Under the pieces are notes generated by a model. It searched no databases, was not told where the DNA came from, and saw only the letters and a list, made by a program, of their open reading frames with translations. DNA of 64,000 bases from Bretschneidera sinensis (taxonomy: Eukaryota > Streptophyta > Magnoliopsida > Brassicales > Akaniaceae): NCBI GenBank assembly GCA_023935145.1, contig CM043699.1:72917638-72981637 (forward strand), read 5' to 3'. A program made the translations under genes and the position numbers. Positions 20,090 through 31,756 of the stretch are shown piece by piece; the stretch's first letter is position 1; every line of letters starts with the position of its first letter.

Positions 20090-21650
20090 AATCACCCTCT
20101 TATCATGCTGCCTGGTCTCCCCAAAAAAATATGGCTAGCATGCATAGGAACTACATCACAAAGCACCTCATCACTATACCTCATAATGGTAAAAGCTACC
20201 AAAACTTGCTTATTGAACTTGACCTCCCCACATTCATTCAACCACTGCAACTTATAAGGTCTAAGATTCTTCAGTAAAGGTAAGCTCAACTTCTCAACTA
20301 GGGTGGTACTAGCTACATTGGTGCAACTTCCCTCATCTATAATCATACTATACACCTTATTGTTTACATAACATCTAGTATGAAATATGTTCTCTCTCTG
20401 TTGCTCCATATCATCCACCTTAATTTGCGTATTGAGAGCAAGCCTGGCAACAAGAGACTCACCTTCTATGAGGTATTCCACTCCATCATCATCACTAGCA
20501 TCGACCAACTCAGGTATCTCATTACTATCATCCTCAATCTCAGTCATCACCTCCCAGTGTCACGTATAACCACCCGCTTGTTTGTACATTGAGATGCAAT
20601 GTGCCCTGAATCCAAACATTTAAAACATTTAATATCTCTATTCCTTGAAGGTTGGAAATCTACCTTGGGTTCATTCTTTCTAGTTCTCTCATCTTTTCCC
20701 TTAAGTGGTTTAGCCTTCCCTTTTGCTACAACTCAATCATTTCTATCCTACTTTGGTTTCCAAGGAGTGCTAGAAACTGAAGTATACCTTACTGCCCCCT
20801 TTCTCTTTAACTGCCTCTCCACCTTCATAGCCATGTGCACCATGTCTTCTACCTCCACATAATGCTGCAACTCAACTACATTGGCTATGTCCCTATTCAA
20901 ACCACTTCAAATTCTGGCCATTGTGGGCTCCCGATCCTCCTCTACATTAGCCCAAATCATAGCCACTTCCATCTCCTTATGGTAATCCTCTACACTCCTA
21001 GACCCTTGTGTAAGATTTTGTAATTTTTGGTAGAGGTCTCTCTAGTAGTGGTCAGGTACAAATCTCTGCCTCGTGAGAGCTTTCAAGTCACCCCATGTTT
21101 TTACAGGTCTCTCATGATTCCTCCTCCTATTGGTCACTAATTGATCCCACCAAATAAATGCATACCAGTGAACTCAATTACCTTCAACTTCACCTTCTTC
21201 TCCTCTGAATAATTGTGACAATAAAAAATCAATTCTATTTTCTTCTCCCACTCTAAATACACTTTAGGGTCATTCCTGTCTTAGAAAGATGGTATTTTCA
21301 TTTTGATGCTCCCAAGGTTCCTATCTACCCCATGGATTTCTCCAAGGTCCTCTTCCATGCCTACCTCTTCTAGGTCTGCCCATTCCAACTTCAGATGCTA
21401 TGTCTTTCTCATCCTCATCATCTTCTTCATTCTATACTCATTTTCAATGCTAGGCTCACGTCTCCTTCTATCTCGCCCACCTTGCAGATTTCTAATCACT
21501 ACCTCTTGCTGATCCATCCTATCCCTCACCTCCCCCAACACCAAATTCAATCGTTCAAACTGTTGTTGCATAGCCTACAACATAAAGAATGAATCATCTG
21601 CCTCCTCTTTAGGTGTTGAGTCACTCTTATGAGAATTTTTAATGCACTGC
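20090..21650 (-). pseudogene. R5 Gag and protease
   Basis: Gag runs from about 21640 to 20590 in broken frames and ends in a single CCHC knuckle (CFKCLDSGHIASQC, about 20638-20597). The protease stretch (20550-20092, 152 codons) shows the chromoviral pattern: VNNKVYSMIIDEGSCTNVAS with the active site as D-E-G-S instead of the usual D-G/S-G-S, then HIFLGRP. Between protease and RT, 19800-20090 is charged and low in complexity. Confidence 0.8.
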
Positions 21651-21904
21651 GAAACAAGAATGTTAGTGATAAAACCTCACACACTCCCTTACGTGTTTAC
21701 GCTCAAATATTGTCACTCCACTCATGTTTCACTCTTTTGGCCTTTTCCAATACTATTCTCACCCACTCTTGCCTTTTACCTCACCTATTTTACCTTTCAA
21801 TTTATTTAAGAACTAGTTGAACTAAATCAAGACACAACCTTGTATTATTCTAATTGGCAATAGATTCAAGAAACAAGAAAGGAAAAAAATTACACGAATC
21901 TTAA

Positions 21905-22581
21905 GGAATTTGTATTAATGTTTAAAGTTTCTTTTGAGTTTAAAGTTTTATTTTTAGCACTTTATTTGTGAAATTTAGTTTCATAATCATGAGAAGCTAA
22001 AACCTTCATCTAAGGTTGAAGATGAAGCCTCGCCATTGTTTGGCATAATATTTTCTGATATGTTCGTACAATTTTGATATTTTTAGTATTAATGTTCTGT
22101 TTCAATTGTTTGAGTAAATTCTTATGATTGATTGTGTTTAAATTGTTCAAATTGGATATTCCTTGTGTTTCATCTGTAGGATACGATGAATCGTCCAAAG
22201 TAAATTGGATATCCATTGTGATTATAAAGGGATACATTGGATGATTTGGTTGAATTAGGGTGTTCGCTGTGATTTGTATAATGGTGGATTCATGGAATTA
22301 TTTGATAGATTACTTTTATATAGAACATGAAAATATATGCTTTACTTTGGTGGGGTGGATTCAGAAACCTTAGTATCTTTATTGTTTGTTTCAAATCAAT
22401 TTAGTTTAAGTTTATATTTTTTGCAAGATACAATTCAAAAATTTGGAACTAGGTTAAAATAGATTTATTTTAAATAAAAATCCATTTTCACGACGCAATT
22501 CCCTGTGGATTCGACCTCGCACTTGCATACACTATATTGCAAATGACTCATGCACTTGCGAGTAATTTAAAACTCACAACA
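21905..22581 (+). repeat. Fragment of an R1-type LTR, plus orientation
   Basis: It is the reverse complement of about 11090-11760 and ends ACTCACAACA at 22581. It is the only copy of this LTR family on the plus strand. It abuts the truncated 5' LTR of R5 and lacks U3, and no primer site follows it. The segment 21651-21904 between it and R5 gag shows no recognisable feature. Confidence 0.85.
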
Positions 22582-23163
22582 GCCATAAAGGATTTGCCTT
22601 TTATAAGTTCTTAGTTCAATCAAGAACAAGTAAAGAAAATTGAAAGTTCTCTATGAAGAAAACTTCATTCACGTTCAACTTACCCTCAAAATACGGCTAC
22701 AAGTGTTTTTGTACCCTTCCATGAAACCCTAGGGCCAAATAAGGCCTACATCAATTAAAAGACATGGGCCGAACATTTTTAAGCCCAAAATATCCTAAAC
22801 TACACACTTATAGCTAATAAAAGAAGTTCACTTAATGAATTAAATAGACTCAAACGCCTACAACCATAGAAATATAAAATAGGCCCACATACATATACTT
22901 AATGAAATAAAAAGTCTACATAAAACCACTAGGCTATGCCGCCCCCCTCTGTAGCTTGTATCATATGGATTAAAGCTGGTTCTTCTTCTTTTAATCCCCT
23001 CTTGAATGTTGGGGTCTTGCTTGATAAATTTGCAAACTTTACCCAAGTGGGTTGCACCAATCCTTGCATTGCTTCCTTGATCTTCTTAGCTCTTAACCTT
23101 GTGATTGGCCCATCTGAAACTTGTAAGAGATCCTTAAGGCTCGGTCCACCATAGTGTCCATTA
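22582..23163 (-). repeat. Truncated 5' LTR of R5
   Basis: It aligns with 16536-17093. The minus-strand start reads TAATGG where the 3' LTR reads TGATGG, one transition. The last 155 or so bases of the LTR and the primer site are missing, replaced by the R1-type LTR fragment. It also encodes a copy of the integrase tail (RLRAKKIKEAMQGLVQ), but with no integrase upstream. Confidence 0.85.
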
Positions 23164-24896
23164 ACTAGCATAAACTTACATGAGAGAAATGATTGCCATC
23201 ACTACAGCTATGCAACATTGGAGGCAATACTTGTTTGGGTTTGAATTTCTTATTCACACAGATCAAAGAAGCTTAAGGGCATAAATGGATCAAAAAATTC
23301 AAACACCAGAGCACTAAATTTTTTTAAGGAAGCTATTGCGATTCAGATTCCAAATTGTGTATAAGTTAGGCAAAGAAAATGTAGTTTTTGATGGCTTATC
23401 AAAGATGTAGCTGGACAACAAGGACAAGGTATCTTATCTTGCCCTCTCCCTACCCTACTTTGAATTTTTAGAAACTTTAAAACTCGAACACTCTCAACTT
23501 CCTGAGTTAGTAGAGTTAACAGCTACAATTTCCAGTAATCCTGCCTAATACCCTGAATGGACAGTGAGAAATGGATTGATCTATTGGAGGAAAAATTAGT
23601 ATCTTAGCCCTCAATCTGCAGTAAAGTACAAATTGTTACAAGAATATCATTCTTCACCTGTAGAAGGATATACTAGCATTCAAAGAACATATGCTAGATT
23701 ATCTTCAAGTTTCTATTGGAAACATATGAGAAAAAAAGTGGTGCACTTTGTCCAGCAATGCTTGATTTGCCAACAAACTAAGCTTGTGAATCATGATCCT
23801 TATGGTATCTTACAACCTCTGCCCATACTTGAATAAATATAAGAATATATAATAATTGACTATAACATATCTACCTCTTACCTATGGATTATGATAATTT
23901 TGGTAGTAGTTGATAGACTATCAAAATTTGCTCATTTTGGATGTCTCTCAAAACATTATAATGATGCTAAGGTAACTAATCTCTCTGTCAACATGGTGTG
24001 TAAACTTTGTCTCAAACAAGATTTAGTGTTCATAAGTTCATTATAGACAAAGCTATTTAGCTTACAAGACACTGTTATAAACATGAGCAATGCCTGTCAT
24101 CCTCAAACTAATGGATAAACTGAAGTAGTTAACAGGACTTTGGAGTAGTACTTAAGGTCTTTTGTTAGTGATAGCCTTGGGAAATGACCAAAGTTTTTAT
24201 GTTGGGTAGAATTTCACTACAACATTGCCTGTCATTCTTCTATTGGCATGTCTCCATTTGAAGTGGTTTTTGGTAGAAAACCTCCTAAAATTGTAGCATA
24301 CTCAAGAGAAGAAAGTAGCCTAGCAAGCATTGATCAAGACTTAGGGGACATAACTAAAATCCTTTGCTTAGCTAAGCTCCATTTACAAAAGGTTCAAGCA
24401 CAAATGAAAGTTGTAGATGATAAGCATAGGAATGATCAATCCTTTAAGGTTGGTGACTTAGTGCTAATTAAGATACAACCTTATAAATAGACCTTTATAG
24501 CTACAAGACAGTCAAATAAGTTAGGGAGAAACTTCTTTGGACCCTTTTCTAATATCAAACAAATTGGAAAGATTGCTTGCAAACTCTAACTGCCACAGGA
24601 TATAAAAATCTACCTTGTCTTTCATGTCTCATTACTGAAGTAATACAATGAACCAGAGGAAGGAGTTTCTCCTTATTCTTTGCCTGCTTGCATTAAGGAA
24701 GATCATCCCATTTATAAACCTATGGCTATAATACAAGAGGAAAAAATATGGAGGAAATGAAACTAGATTCTTCAATGGTTGATTTAGTAGGAGGGTCAAC
24801 CTTAGGAAGAAGCTACATAGGAAACTAGTTCAAATTTTCAGAAAAGTTTTCCTCACTTCCACCTTTAAGACAATGTGTCTTTCAATGAGGAAGTAT
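23164..24896 (+). pseudogene. R4: RNase H end, integrase and chromodomain
   Basis: It resumes R4 after the ACTAG duplication (23164-23168). RNase H finishes with FLIHTDQRSL and YKLGKENVVFDGLSKM (about 23240-23410). The integrase zinc finger is at 23633-23836 (EYHSSPVEGYTSIQRTY, CLICQQTK), the core runs to about 24240, and the C-terminal part (24248-24490) has SPFEVVFGRKPP and FKVGDLVLIKIQPY. A chromodomain-like tail near 24730-24860 (EGQP.EEAT, FPHFHLKDN) is the Reina signature. Many stops make it non-functional. Confidence 0.85.
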
Positions 24897-25208
24897 TGAT
24901 ACAGCAAATAGAAAATGCTTATAAGACTTGGAGAAGGAAGCAGAAGGTGGTAAGGTTACCAAGGCTGCAAGGATAGAAAGAGATGTGGAAGCAACTATCC
25001 TAAAGCCTAGAAGGTCATTAAGGCTCCAAGGATTACCTTCACAACAATCCGTATAGAAAAAACAAGAAGGAATTAAGAAAAAGATAGATTAGATAGTTAG
25101 TTAGTTAGTTACAAGGTTGTTAGTATCAAAATTGTATTGAGAATACTGATTCAGTCGATCAAAATACCCAAATTTCTCTTCTTCTCTTTAGTTATATTTC
25201 TTATAACA
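24897..25208 (+). repeat. 3' LTR of R4
   Basis: It starts TGATACAGC just after the purine-rich AATGAGGAAG and ends CTTATAACA. At 312 bp it is short, as is usual for Reina elements. The 5' LTR is outside the window. Confidence 0.72.
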
Positions 25209-27231
25209 TTCATGGGGTTTAGACTTGTACTCGAATGAAGTCATTTTTCTGAGCTTAGAAAGGCATCATACTCCTAAGGCATCCTAGTATTATGTTAGCA
25301 ATCAATGGCCCGCTTGCGTGGAATGAGTCATTGCTCACTACTCTTAAGACCTTAAGGATGTATGCATGCTCGAGACAGTTCGATCATTGACACATAATAT
25401 GGCTTTGAACCATCCCATGCTAAGTATCTTGCTATTTTTTTGGTCTCCAGTGTCAAACACCTTTCACCTTCTAACTAGGCAGCTCATCGTAACCATTGAG
25501 GATGTGTTCGTGCTTATAAGCATTTCACTGACGGGCATCGTTGTGCATCTTTATATAGTAACTTACGATATAGAGTTCATATTCTCAGTGGAGAATCATT
25601 TAAGTTTCAATACCTTTCTTTCTTACCGCATGGGCCAAGCAAGTGACCATGTTTCTCAAGCAAAACTGATTGCTTTCTATTTTTATTTTATTTCCAAATA
25701 CCTAGTGTGCATATATACCAAATGTGTCACTAAGCAATTCATGGCTATTGCTCATGCACTAGCTGTTGGTAAAACAATTGGCTTAACATAATTTTTAGTA
25801 GCCATCTGTATAGATGTGTATACGACATATATAAGAAATGATTTCCCCCTTCCTTGGATGGCCTTTTATGGCTTCTACAGGTATGGGCTTATGCATATTT
25901 TCCAGTGTTTTCTTCATTCACTAGGGCTAGTGGAGATGTTTCTTAATTCTTTTATTATGAAAATTTCTTTCATAGTGGAATTTATGATTCTCAACATCCC
26001 TAGCCTTCATTCCAAGACTGTCTCGATGGCTTACTCAAGTTCTCCTTTACAGACATTGAGTTAATGAATTTCAAGAATAAGCAATATGGTTTGATGCCAT
26101 TCAAGACCTTGGATCCCTCGAATGAAGATAATAATCAATGGGCTAATGCAGCTTTAGCTAGCTTCTAATTTTCTAGTTAATTAGTTACTTTCTTTTTTAC
26201 TTCCTATAAGAGAGGCCTAGAAGCTTACTCCCCTGCACAGATAGCTAGACAGTTTGGTATAGTCTAAACTATTCCTTTTCCACCACATAATGTTATGGTG
26301 TCTTCTTGGAGCTGAAAGACTACTTATACTGAACTAGGAGATATTGCCCGATACAATAGCAGAGTTGAATGCTCATTCAAATGCCATCACTTTATATAGA
26401 ATGCAACTCACTACACTCTCTATTATTAGTGTTTGGAGGCCTATATCTCCATTGTTATGTCTGGCTTGACTTAGTTGAGGATGGTTGATCTTTTCAACCG
26501 ATTATACCAATCAGCTATGGGAGATGGATTGGGTAAGAGGAGGAAAACAAAGTTTACAAAAGAAGATACTAAGACTCTTGCCTCGATGAGTATGTTCTCT
26601 CTTACCTTATTTTACTTTGCTTCACAGATATTGTTTGAGTATATACTAATTTTTTTCTTATTGAACCTTTTTCAGGCCAAAAAGCTAAATGCCTATCTAG
26701 TTCGTCTCCCTAGTCGAAGACTAGTTCTAGTTCTCGAAAGTTTGAGCCTAAAGAGGGAGATCAACCTCTAAAATGTCAACGATCACCTTCAACTCAAGCA
26801 CAGATAGACTTGGCCAAGAAGAGAAAAAAAAATGGAGAAGAAAGAGAGGGACAAAGGAAAAGAGAAGATGAGAAGAATAAGGCAAAGGAAATGAAAATGA
26901 GGATGAGGGTAAAGGTGAAGGAATCTGAAAGGATGCTGAGGAGAAAACAAGAGAGTGGGGAAAGGAAAAAGAATGTTGAAGAAGAAAAAATATTGAAAGA
27001 GGAAAAGGAAAAAAATGCAAGAGATGAAGGAGAAAAGAAAAAAAAAGAAGAAGATAAAGAAGCAAGAGAACTTGTGGCAAAGCTCTCTAGTCATGGTGAT
27101 GCTACCTTGGCTGTAATCGACGTTGAACGTGGTGATAAGTTTATGGGAGCAGTTTCAGGGGATGAGGCCACAGAGGTGGAGGTTATGGAGATGGCTCTTG
27201 AAAGCCAGATTTCTCCTAACCTAATTGTGAA
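25209..27231 (+). pseudogene. Plant mobile domain (PMD) gene, 5' and middle part
   Basis: The best-preserved stretch (25366-25791, 141 codons) reads FFWSPVSNTFHLL, then TIEDVFVL, then FNTFLSYRMGQASDH and QFMAIAHALAVGKTIGL, the pattern of the aminotransferase-like plant mobile domain found in MAIN-type host proteins and in some transposons. It continues after a stop (25816-26064) and again near 26065-26470 (YSPAQIARQFG). A gap with possible introns follows. A lysine/glutamate-rich, coiled-coil-like segment with a basic start (AKKRKKN) occupies 26810-27231. Frameshifts and stops show a pseudogene. It is cut at 27231 by the R6 LTR, and a coiled-coil fragment at 46732-47086 may be its end. Confidence 0.68.
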
Positions 27232-28510
27232 TGATAAGTGCTTAAATATTCATATTTAAGCCCCTTAATTTACAGTTGTTATGCTCTTTATTTATGTAGT
27301 TTAGTATATTCTACTTCATTTTTGTGTTTTCTATGCTTTTTATAGGTTTTTGAAGAAAATATAACATTTTGGAGTTCTAAGGAAGAAAACTGAAGATCTG
27401 GAACCTACTAAGTGCGATCGAGCACAAACCATTTATGATCGAGCACACAAACACTCGTGCACACACCTAGAAGGCTTGAGCGCACCGATGCGCTCGAGTG
27501 CAGAAGCATGCAATCGAGCGCACATGCACAGAGAGGCGGCAGAGCTAGTTTTGGAAAGAAGTCTCCGGGTCTTATTTTGGAAATTAGGGTTTCGAGGAAC
27601 GGTTAGAACCCTATATATAGGCTTGTAAAACACAGAAAACATACTTTGGATTGGGCTTGAAGTTGTAAGCTTTGGAGAGGAATTGACGACTGGTCTCTAT
27701 AATATTTTTTAGGTTTTATCTTTTATACTTAGTTTAGTTTATGATTATGATATTCAGCATAATTAGTATGTGTAACTAACTCCTTAATAGGGCTCGATTG
27801 AAGCCGTAATTATGCTTTTCCATATATATAATTATTGATTGCCTTTGCAAATAGGCATGTTATGATGCTTTAATTGATTAATGCCTGTTTTATTGAATTC
27901 TTCATATATATGTGTCTAATCAACTTATACATGTGGTATGGATTGGTTAGTTATATCAATTTGGATGACCGAGTCCTAGGTCTGACAATAGTAACAAAAG
28001 AAATCCACGTTGGATTCTTGGGTTAATCAACATGGGAAACCAGGAGTATACAACATACCCTAGGTCTCGTGTGGTTGTCGATTTCCATAAACCTTATGCT
28101 CTCTTAAAGAACAACTCAGTATACACCATGCTAAATCCCTTAAGAGAGAAAAGAGTTAGAGTATACACCATACCTAACTCGTTGCTTAGGGAGATCAATA
28201 GCTTAAGGAGCGGACCAAGCCCTTAAGTTAACAACCATTAGGTATTCATCATAGGGCTAGAGCATTGGCACATATAGAGAAAGTATAATTAGTGGTGGAT
28301 ATCAAAGCCCTATGTTCTTATCATTATCAATCTAGACTCAACATTTATTTCTATCATTTTACCCTGTGAAACTGATTCTAAAACAAAATTCACCAATCCC
28401 TGTGGAGATAATCTCGCACTTGCACACTATGCTACTATTGACCTTGTGCACTTGCAAGTAAAGCAAGTTCGATTATTTTCTTAATAATTTAGGTAGATAA
28501 ATGCTCAACA
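27232..28510 (+). repeat. 5' LTR of R6
   Basis: It starts TGATAAGTGC and ends GCTCAACA, 1,279 bp. Palindromes of the GCGATCGAGCGC / GCGCTCGAGTGC type lie at 27412-27523, and a TATA box (TATATATA) at 27612-27619. The U5 end has the CTCGCACTTGCAC...GTGCACTTGCAAG pair (about 28410-28460). Confidence 0.85.
27612..27619 (+). promoter_or_regulatory. TATA box of the R6 LTR
   Basis: TATATATA in the context CCCTATATATAGGC, about 90-200 bases downstream of five or more palindromic motifs. Confidence 0.65.
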
Positions 28511-28516
28511 AGTTTT

Positions 28517-28534
28517 TGGCACTGTTGTCGGGGA
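28517..28534 (+). other. Primer binding site of R6
   Basis: TGGCACTGTTGTCGGGGA matches the tRNA-Asp-type site TGGCGCCGTTGCCGGGGA except for three transitions. It lies six bases after the LTR. Confidence 0.85.
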
Positions 28535-28730
28535 TTGTGCTAAATTTATTTTTATAATTATTTTCGTCTAATTTAATCATTGTTAGTTTATTTTATTCTG
28601 CTTTATTTTATCAAAAATCTAAAAAATTTAGGTTTCTGTTTTTCACTTTTATTTTACTTCATCAAAAACCTATTCTATTTTTCTTTTCGTTTATGTTTCA
28701 GGCACTATAGTAGAAGCTCTCTATGACACT

Positions 28731-28785
28731 ACGCTCGAGCACAACACCTTGTGTGATCGAGCATAATACTCTGCGATCGAGCGCA
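28731..28785. repeat. Palindrome cluster in the R6 leader
   Basis: Three motifs, CGCTCGAGC, TGATCGAGC and TGCGATCGAGCGCA, lie between primer site and gag. They match the cluster upstream of the TATA box in the same element's LTR. Confidence 0.8.
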
Positions 28786-28976
28786 TTTAAGGCAGAGGCT
28801 ACCCAAGCAGCAGTACTGAACTGCTGCATTGAAGCAGTTTTCACTGATTCTTGCAAGGGCTTTGATCCAGGCATCCAACTTTCTTTCCCTTCGATACAAA
28901 GCTTAAGTGGACCATTCGACAAAGGCTTAGAGATGACTCTGAGGAGGTAAAAGAAGAATTCGAGGAAGAAGCATCA

Positions 28977-30425
28977 ATGGCGGAACAGCTAGAAAACCAA
29001 CAACCACCGGAGACAAGACCGATGAAGCAATCCTTCATCCCAAGGAACATCGACCAGCCACCATGCATTGCCTATCAACCTGAGGTGGAAGGTAATTATT
29101 ACATATCTCCGTAGATACTCAATGCATTGACTCATTTTAGGGGTACACCTAATAAGGATCCACACTTGCACCTTCAGGAGTTTCGATCTCTACAAGTTCC
29201 AACACATCTAGGGCCTAGACTAAGAAGGAATCAAGTTAATTCTTTTCCTTTTTTCCTAAGAAGATAATACTAAGCTGTGGTACAATTCATTGCCTGCAGT
29301 TTCTATCTATACTTGAGAGGAGTTGGCTAGCAAGTTCCTAAGGAAATTTTTTGTAGCCCAAAAGATGAGACAGATGAGGAAAGAGATTCAGTCTTTCCAA
29401 CAGAAGGATGAAGACTTGTTCTTTGAGGCATGGGGACATTTCAACGAGCTGCTACTCAAATGCCCACATCACAATCTACCTCAAGATGAACTGGTACAAG
29501 CTTTCTATAAAGGTTTAGTGATACTTATAAAAGTATTGTGGATTCAAGTTGTGGTGGAGTGCTGATGGAGAAAAGCAGCGAAAAAGTCATGGAGCTATTC
29601 GAGACCTTAAGTGAGCATACCCAGCAATTCTCCTCTTGAGGTAGACATGGACCCAAGAGCAAGGGTATGTATGAGGTAACCCTAAATGGAGGATCCTCTA
29701 CCCAAAGAGCTAATGTGGAGAGAAAACTAGATTTGCTTGTTAAAGCCATGACTGCTCAGAATGCCTCACCTAATCCACCAGCTACACCACTCTAGGTATG
29801 TGCTATATGTTCTCAATTTGATCATAATACCGAGACATGTCCTTTGTATTCATCTGCAGACCCAGAGCAAGCAAACTATGTGGGACCAAACAACTATCCA
29901 CCTAAGAACAACCCATATGCAAATACTTACAACCCTTGATGGTGAAACCACCCAAATTTCTCATGGAGCAACAATCAGAATACCCTGAGCCATCAAGGAC
30001 AACAAAGGAACGCCTAGCCAGCAGCCCACTTAGTTTCCGAATCAAAGAAAAATGACCTAGAGAGTCTTGTGAGACAATTTGCAACTCAACAACAACAGTT
30101 GATGACCTCACAAGATCAATTCATGGTGGATGAAAGGAAATTTCGGACTGAGCTAAGACAGACCACTACGAAACATGAACAAGCCATTCAAAGGCTAGAG
30201 GTACAAATTGGGCAATTGACTAAAGAACTAAGTGGTAGAAAGCAAGGTGAGCTCCCAGCTCAAACACTACCTAACCCCGAGGGACACCAGCAATTGAAGG
30301 CTGTCACAACTCTCAAGAATGGTAAGGTTATAGGCACTGATGAGTTTGCAAAAGCATCTCTAGAGAAACCATCGACAGCAAAGGTAAGTGAGACAGAGAA
30401 GGTGAATACACCACCCTTCCCGTAA
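28977..30425 (+). pseudogene. R6 Gag
   Basis: The likely start ATG at 28977 opens MAEQLENQQPPETRP. The capsid region (about 29323-29565) has EIQSFQQKDEDLFFEAWGHFNELLLKCPHH. The zinc-knuckle region (about 29798-29845) reads CAICSQFDHNTETC. NNPYANTYNP is followed by a glutamine-rich coiled-coil stretch (30069-30425) and GKVIGTDEF. Frameshifts lie near 29200-29330 and 29540, and stops near 29113, 29638 and 30423. Confidence 0.85.
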
Positions 30426-31756
30426 AGGTTAGTAAAACAAAAGAAAGAAAACAAATTACTTGATATCTTTGAAACTTTACAGAAAATAGAAATAAACATT
30501 CCCTTATTAGATGCAATTCAACAAATACCTGCTTATACTAAATTTCTGAAAGATTGTTGCACTCATAAGAGGAAGTTTCAGGAACATGAGACGGTAGCCT
30601 TAACTGAAGAGGTAAGTGCTGTGCTATTAAGAAAACTATCACCAAAACTAAAAGATCCGGATAGTTTTATTATTCCCTGTAGGATAGGTTATCAGCTATT
30701 TGAGCAAGCATTATTGGATTTAGGAGCAGGTTTCAATCTACAACCATACACAGTATTAGAAACCTTAGGTTTGGGGGAGCTTTAACCGACTTCCATCACT
30801 TTGCAGCTGGCAGATAGAAGCATCAAAAGACCTAGAGGTATTCTTGAGGATGTCCTGATAAAGGTAGGTGAGTTTATTTTACCTGCTGATTTCATTATGT
30901 TAGATATGGAGGAATGCCCTATGCCATTTCCTCTGCCCATCATATTAGGAAGACCCTTCATGAGAATAGCTGATACAAAGATTTGCGTAAAGAAGGGAAG
31001 TATGAAGGTAAATGGTGAGATAATAGAGTTTAAAATATTTGATGCATTAAAACTACCTCAAGATGATATTAAATGCTTTAATGTATGTATGATGCAAAGT
31101 TTTGTTGAGCAAGCTTTTCAGGTCCAGCACATTGATCCATTGGAGACCATTATTACCCATAGCTTCACAAAAGTGGATATTGAGCAAGAACTTGAAGATG
31201 TTACTGATGACATCATTAAAGCTGTGCACCTCCTTAAGGCTTCTCCAAAACATCCAGGTAAGTATGCTCCTCAATTTGAATCTCTCATACCTACTAATAC
31301 TATTCTTCTCCCTTCTATTGTCCAGGTACCAACCTTGGAATTAAAATAGCTGCCAGAGCATTTAACTTATGCCTATTTAGGAGAAAAGAAGACATTACCT
31401 GTGATTATGGCTGCCAATTTAAGTGTTGGAGAAGAGGAGAAACTATTGAGAGTTCTTAGGGAGCGTAGATCTGCCATTGAATGGACCATTGCTGACATAA
31501 AAATGATAAGTCCAGCTAAATGCATGCATCATATCTACCTTGAGGATGAAGCAAAGCCCACTCGAGATGCTCAAAGAAGACTTAACCCACACATGAAAGA
31601 GGTAGTAAAGGCTGAGGTATCTACCCCATCTCAGACAGTAAATGGGTAAGTCTAGTCCAAGTTGTTAAGATGAGGAGCTCATACCTACAAGAAAAACAAC
31701 TAGTTAAAAGGTATGTATTGATTATCTAAGATTAAACAAGGTGACCAGAAAACATA
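30426..31756 (+). pseudogene. R6 protease and start of RT
   Basis: The protease has ALLDLGAGFNL at about 30709-30741 (GAS of the family reads GAG here), a stop at 30784, then an open 182-codon stretch from 30801 with QLADRSIKRPRGILEDVLIKV and LPIILGRPFMRIADTKI. The linker (HIDPLETIITHSFTKVD) and RT start (ERRSAIEWTIADIKMISP, HHIYLEDEAKP) follow to about 31640, then RT runs in broken frames up to R7. It resumes at 38187. Confidence 0.87.
31752..31756 (+). other. Target-site duplication of R7 (left copy)
   Basis: ACATA at 31752-31756 faces ACATC at 38187-38191. One base differs, consistent with later mutation. R6 RT coding continues directly across the insertion. Confidence 0.8.

Larger units (their letters stand above)
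16382..23163 (-). mobile_element. R5: CRM-type chromovirus, minus strand
   Basis: It is bounded by an ACTAG duplication and inserted in R4. On the minus strand the order is a 5' LTR fragment (23163-22582), a foreign R1-type LTR fragment, gag (about 21640-20570), protease, RT, RNase H, integrase and a 3' LTR (17093-16382). The RT sequence (for example RPAYR-type pre-RT block, [22 protein letters not shown]) and an integrase tail encoded inside the LTR both fit the CRM lineage of centromeric chromoviruses. CRM is my best call, but other chromoviruses are not excluded. Confidence 0.8.

Noticed and set aside
25366..26064. PMD region as an expressed host gene
   Set aside because: Stops and frameshifts split the domain, and the end is cut by an LTR.
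26748..27094. Two long minus-strand ORFs rich in Phe, Leu and Ser
   Set aside because: They are the antisense of the Lys/Glu-rich coiled coil of the PMD pseudogene.
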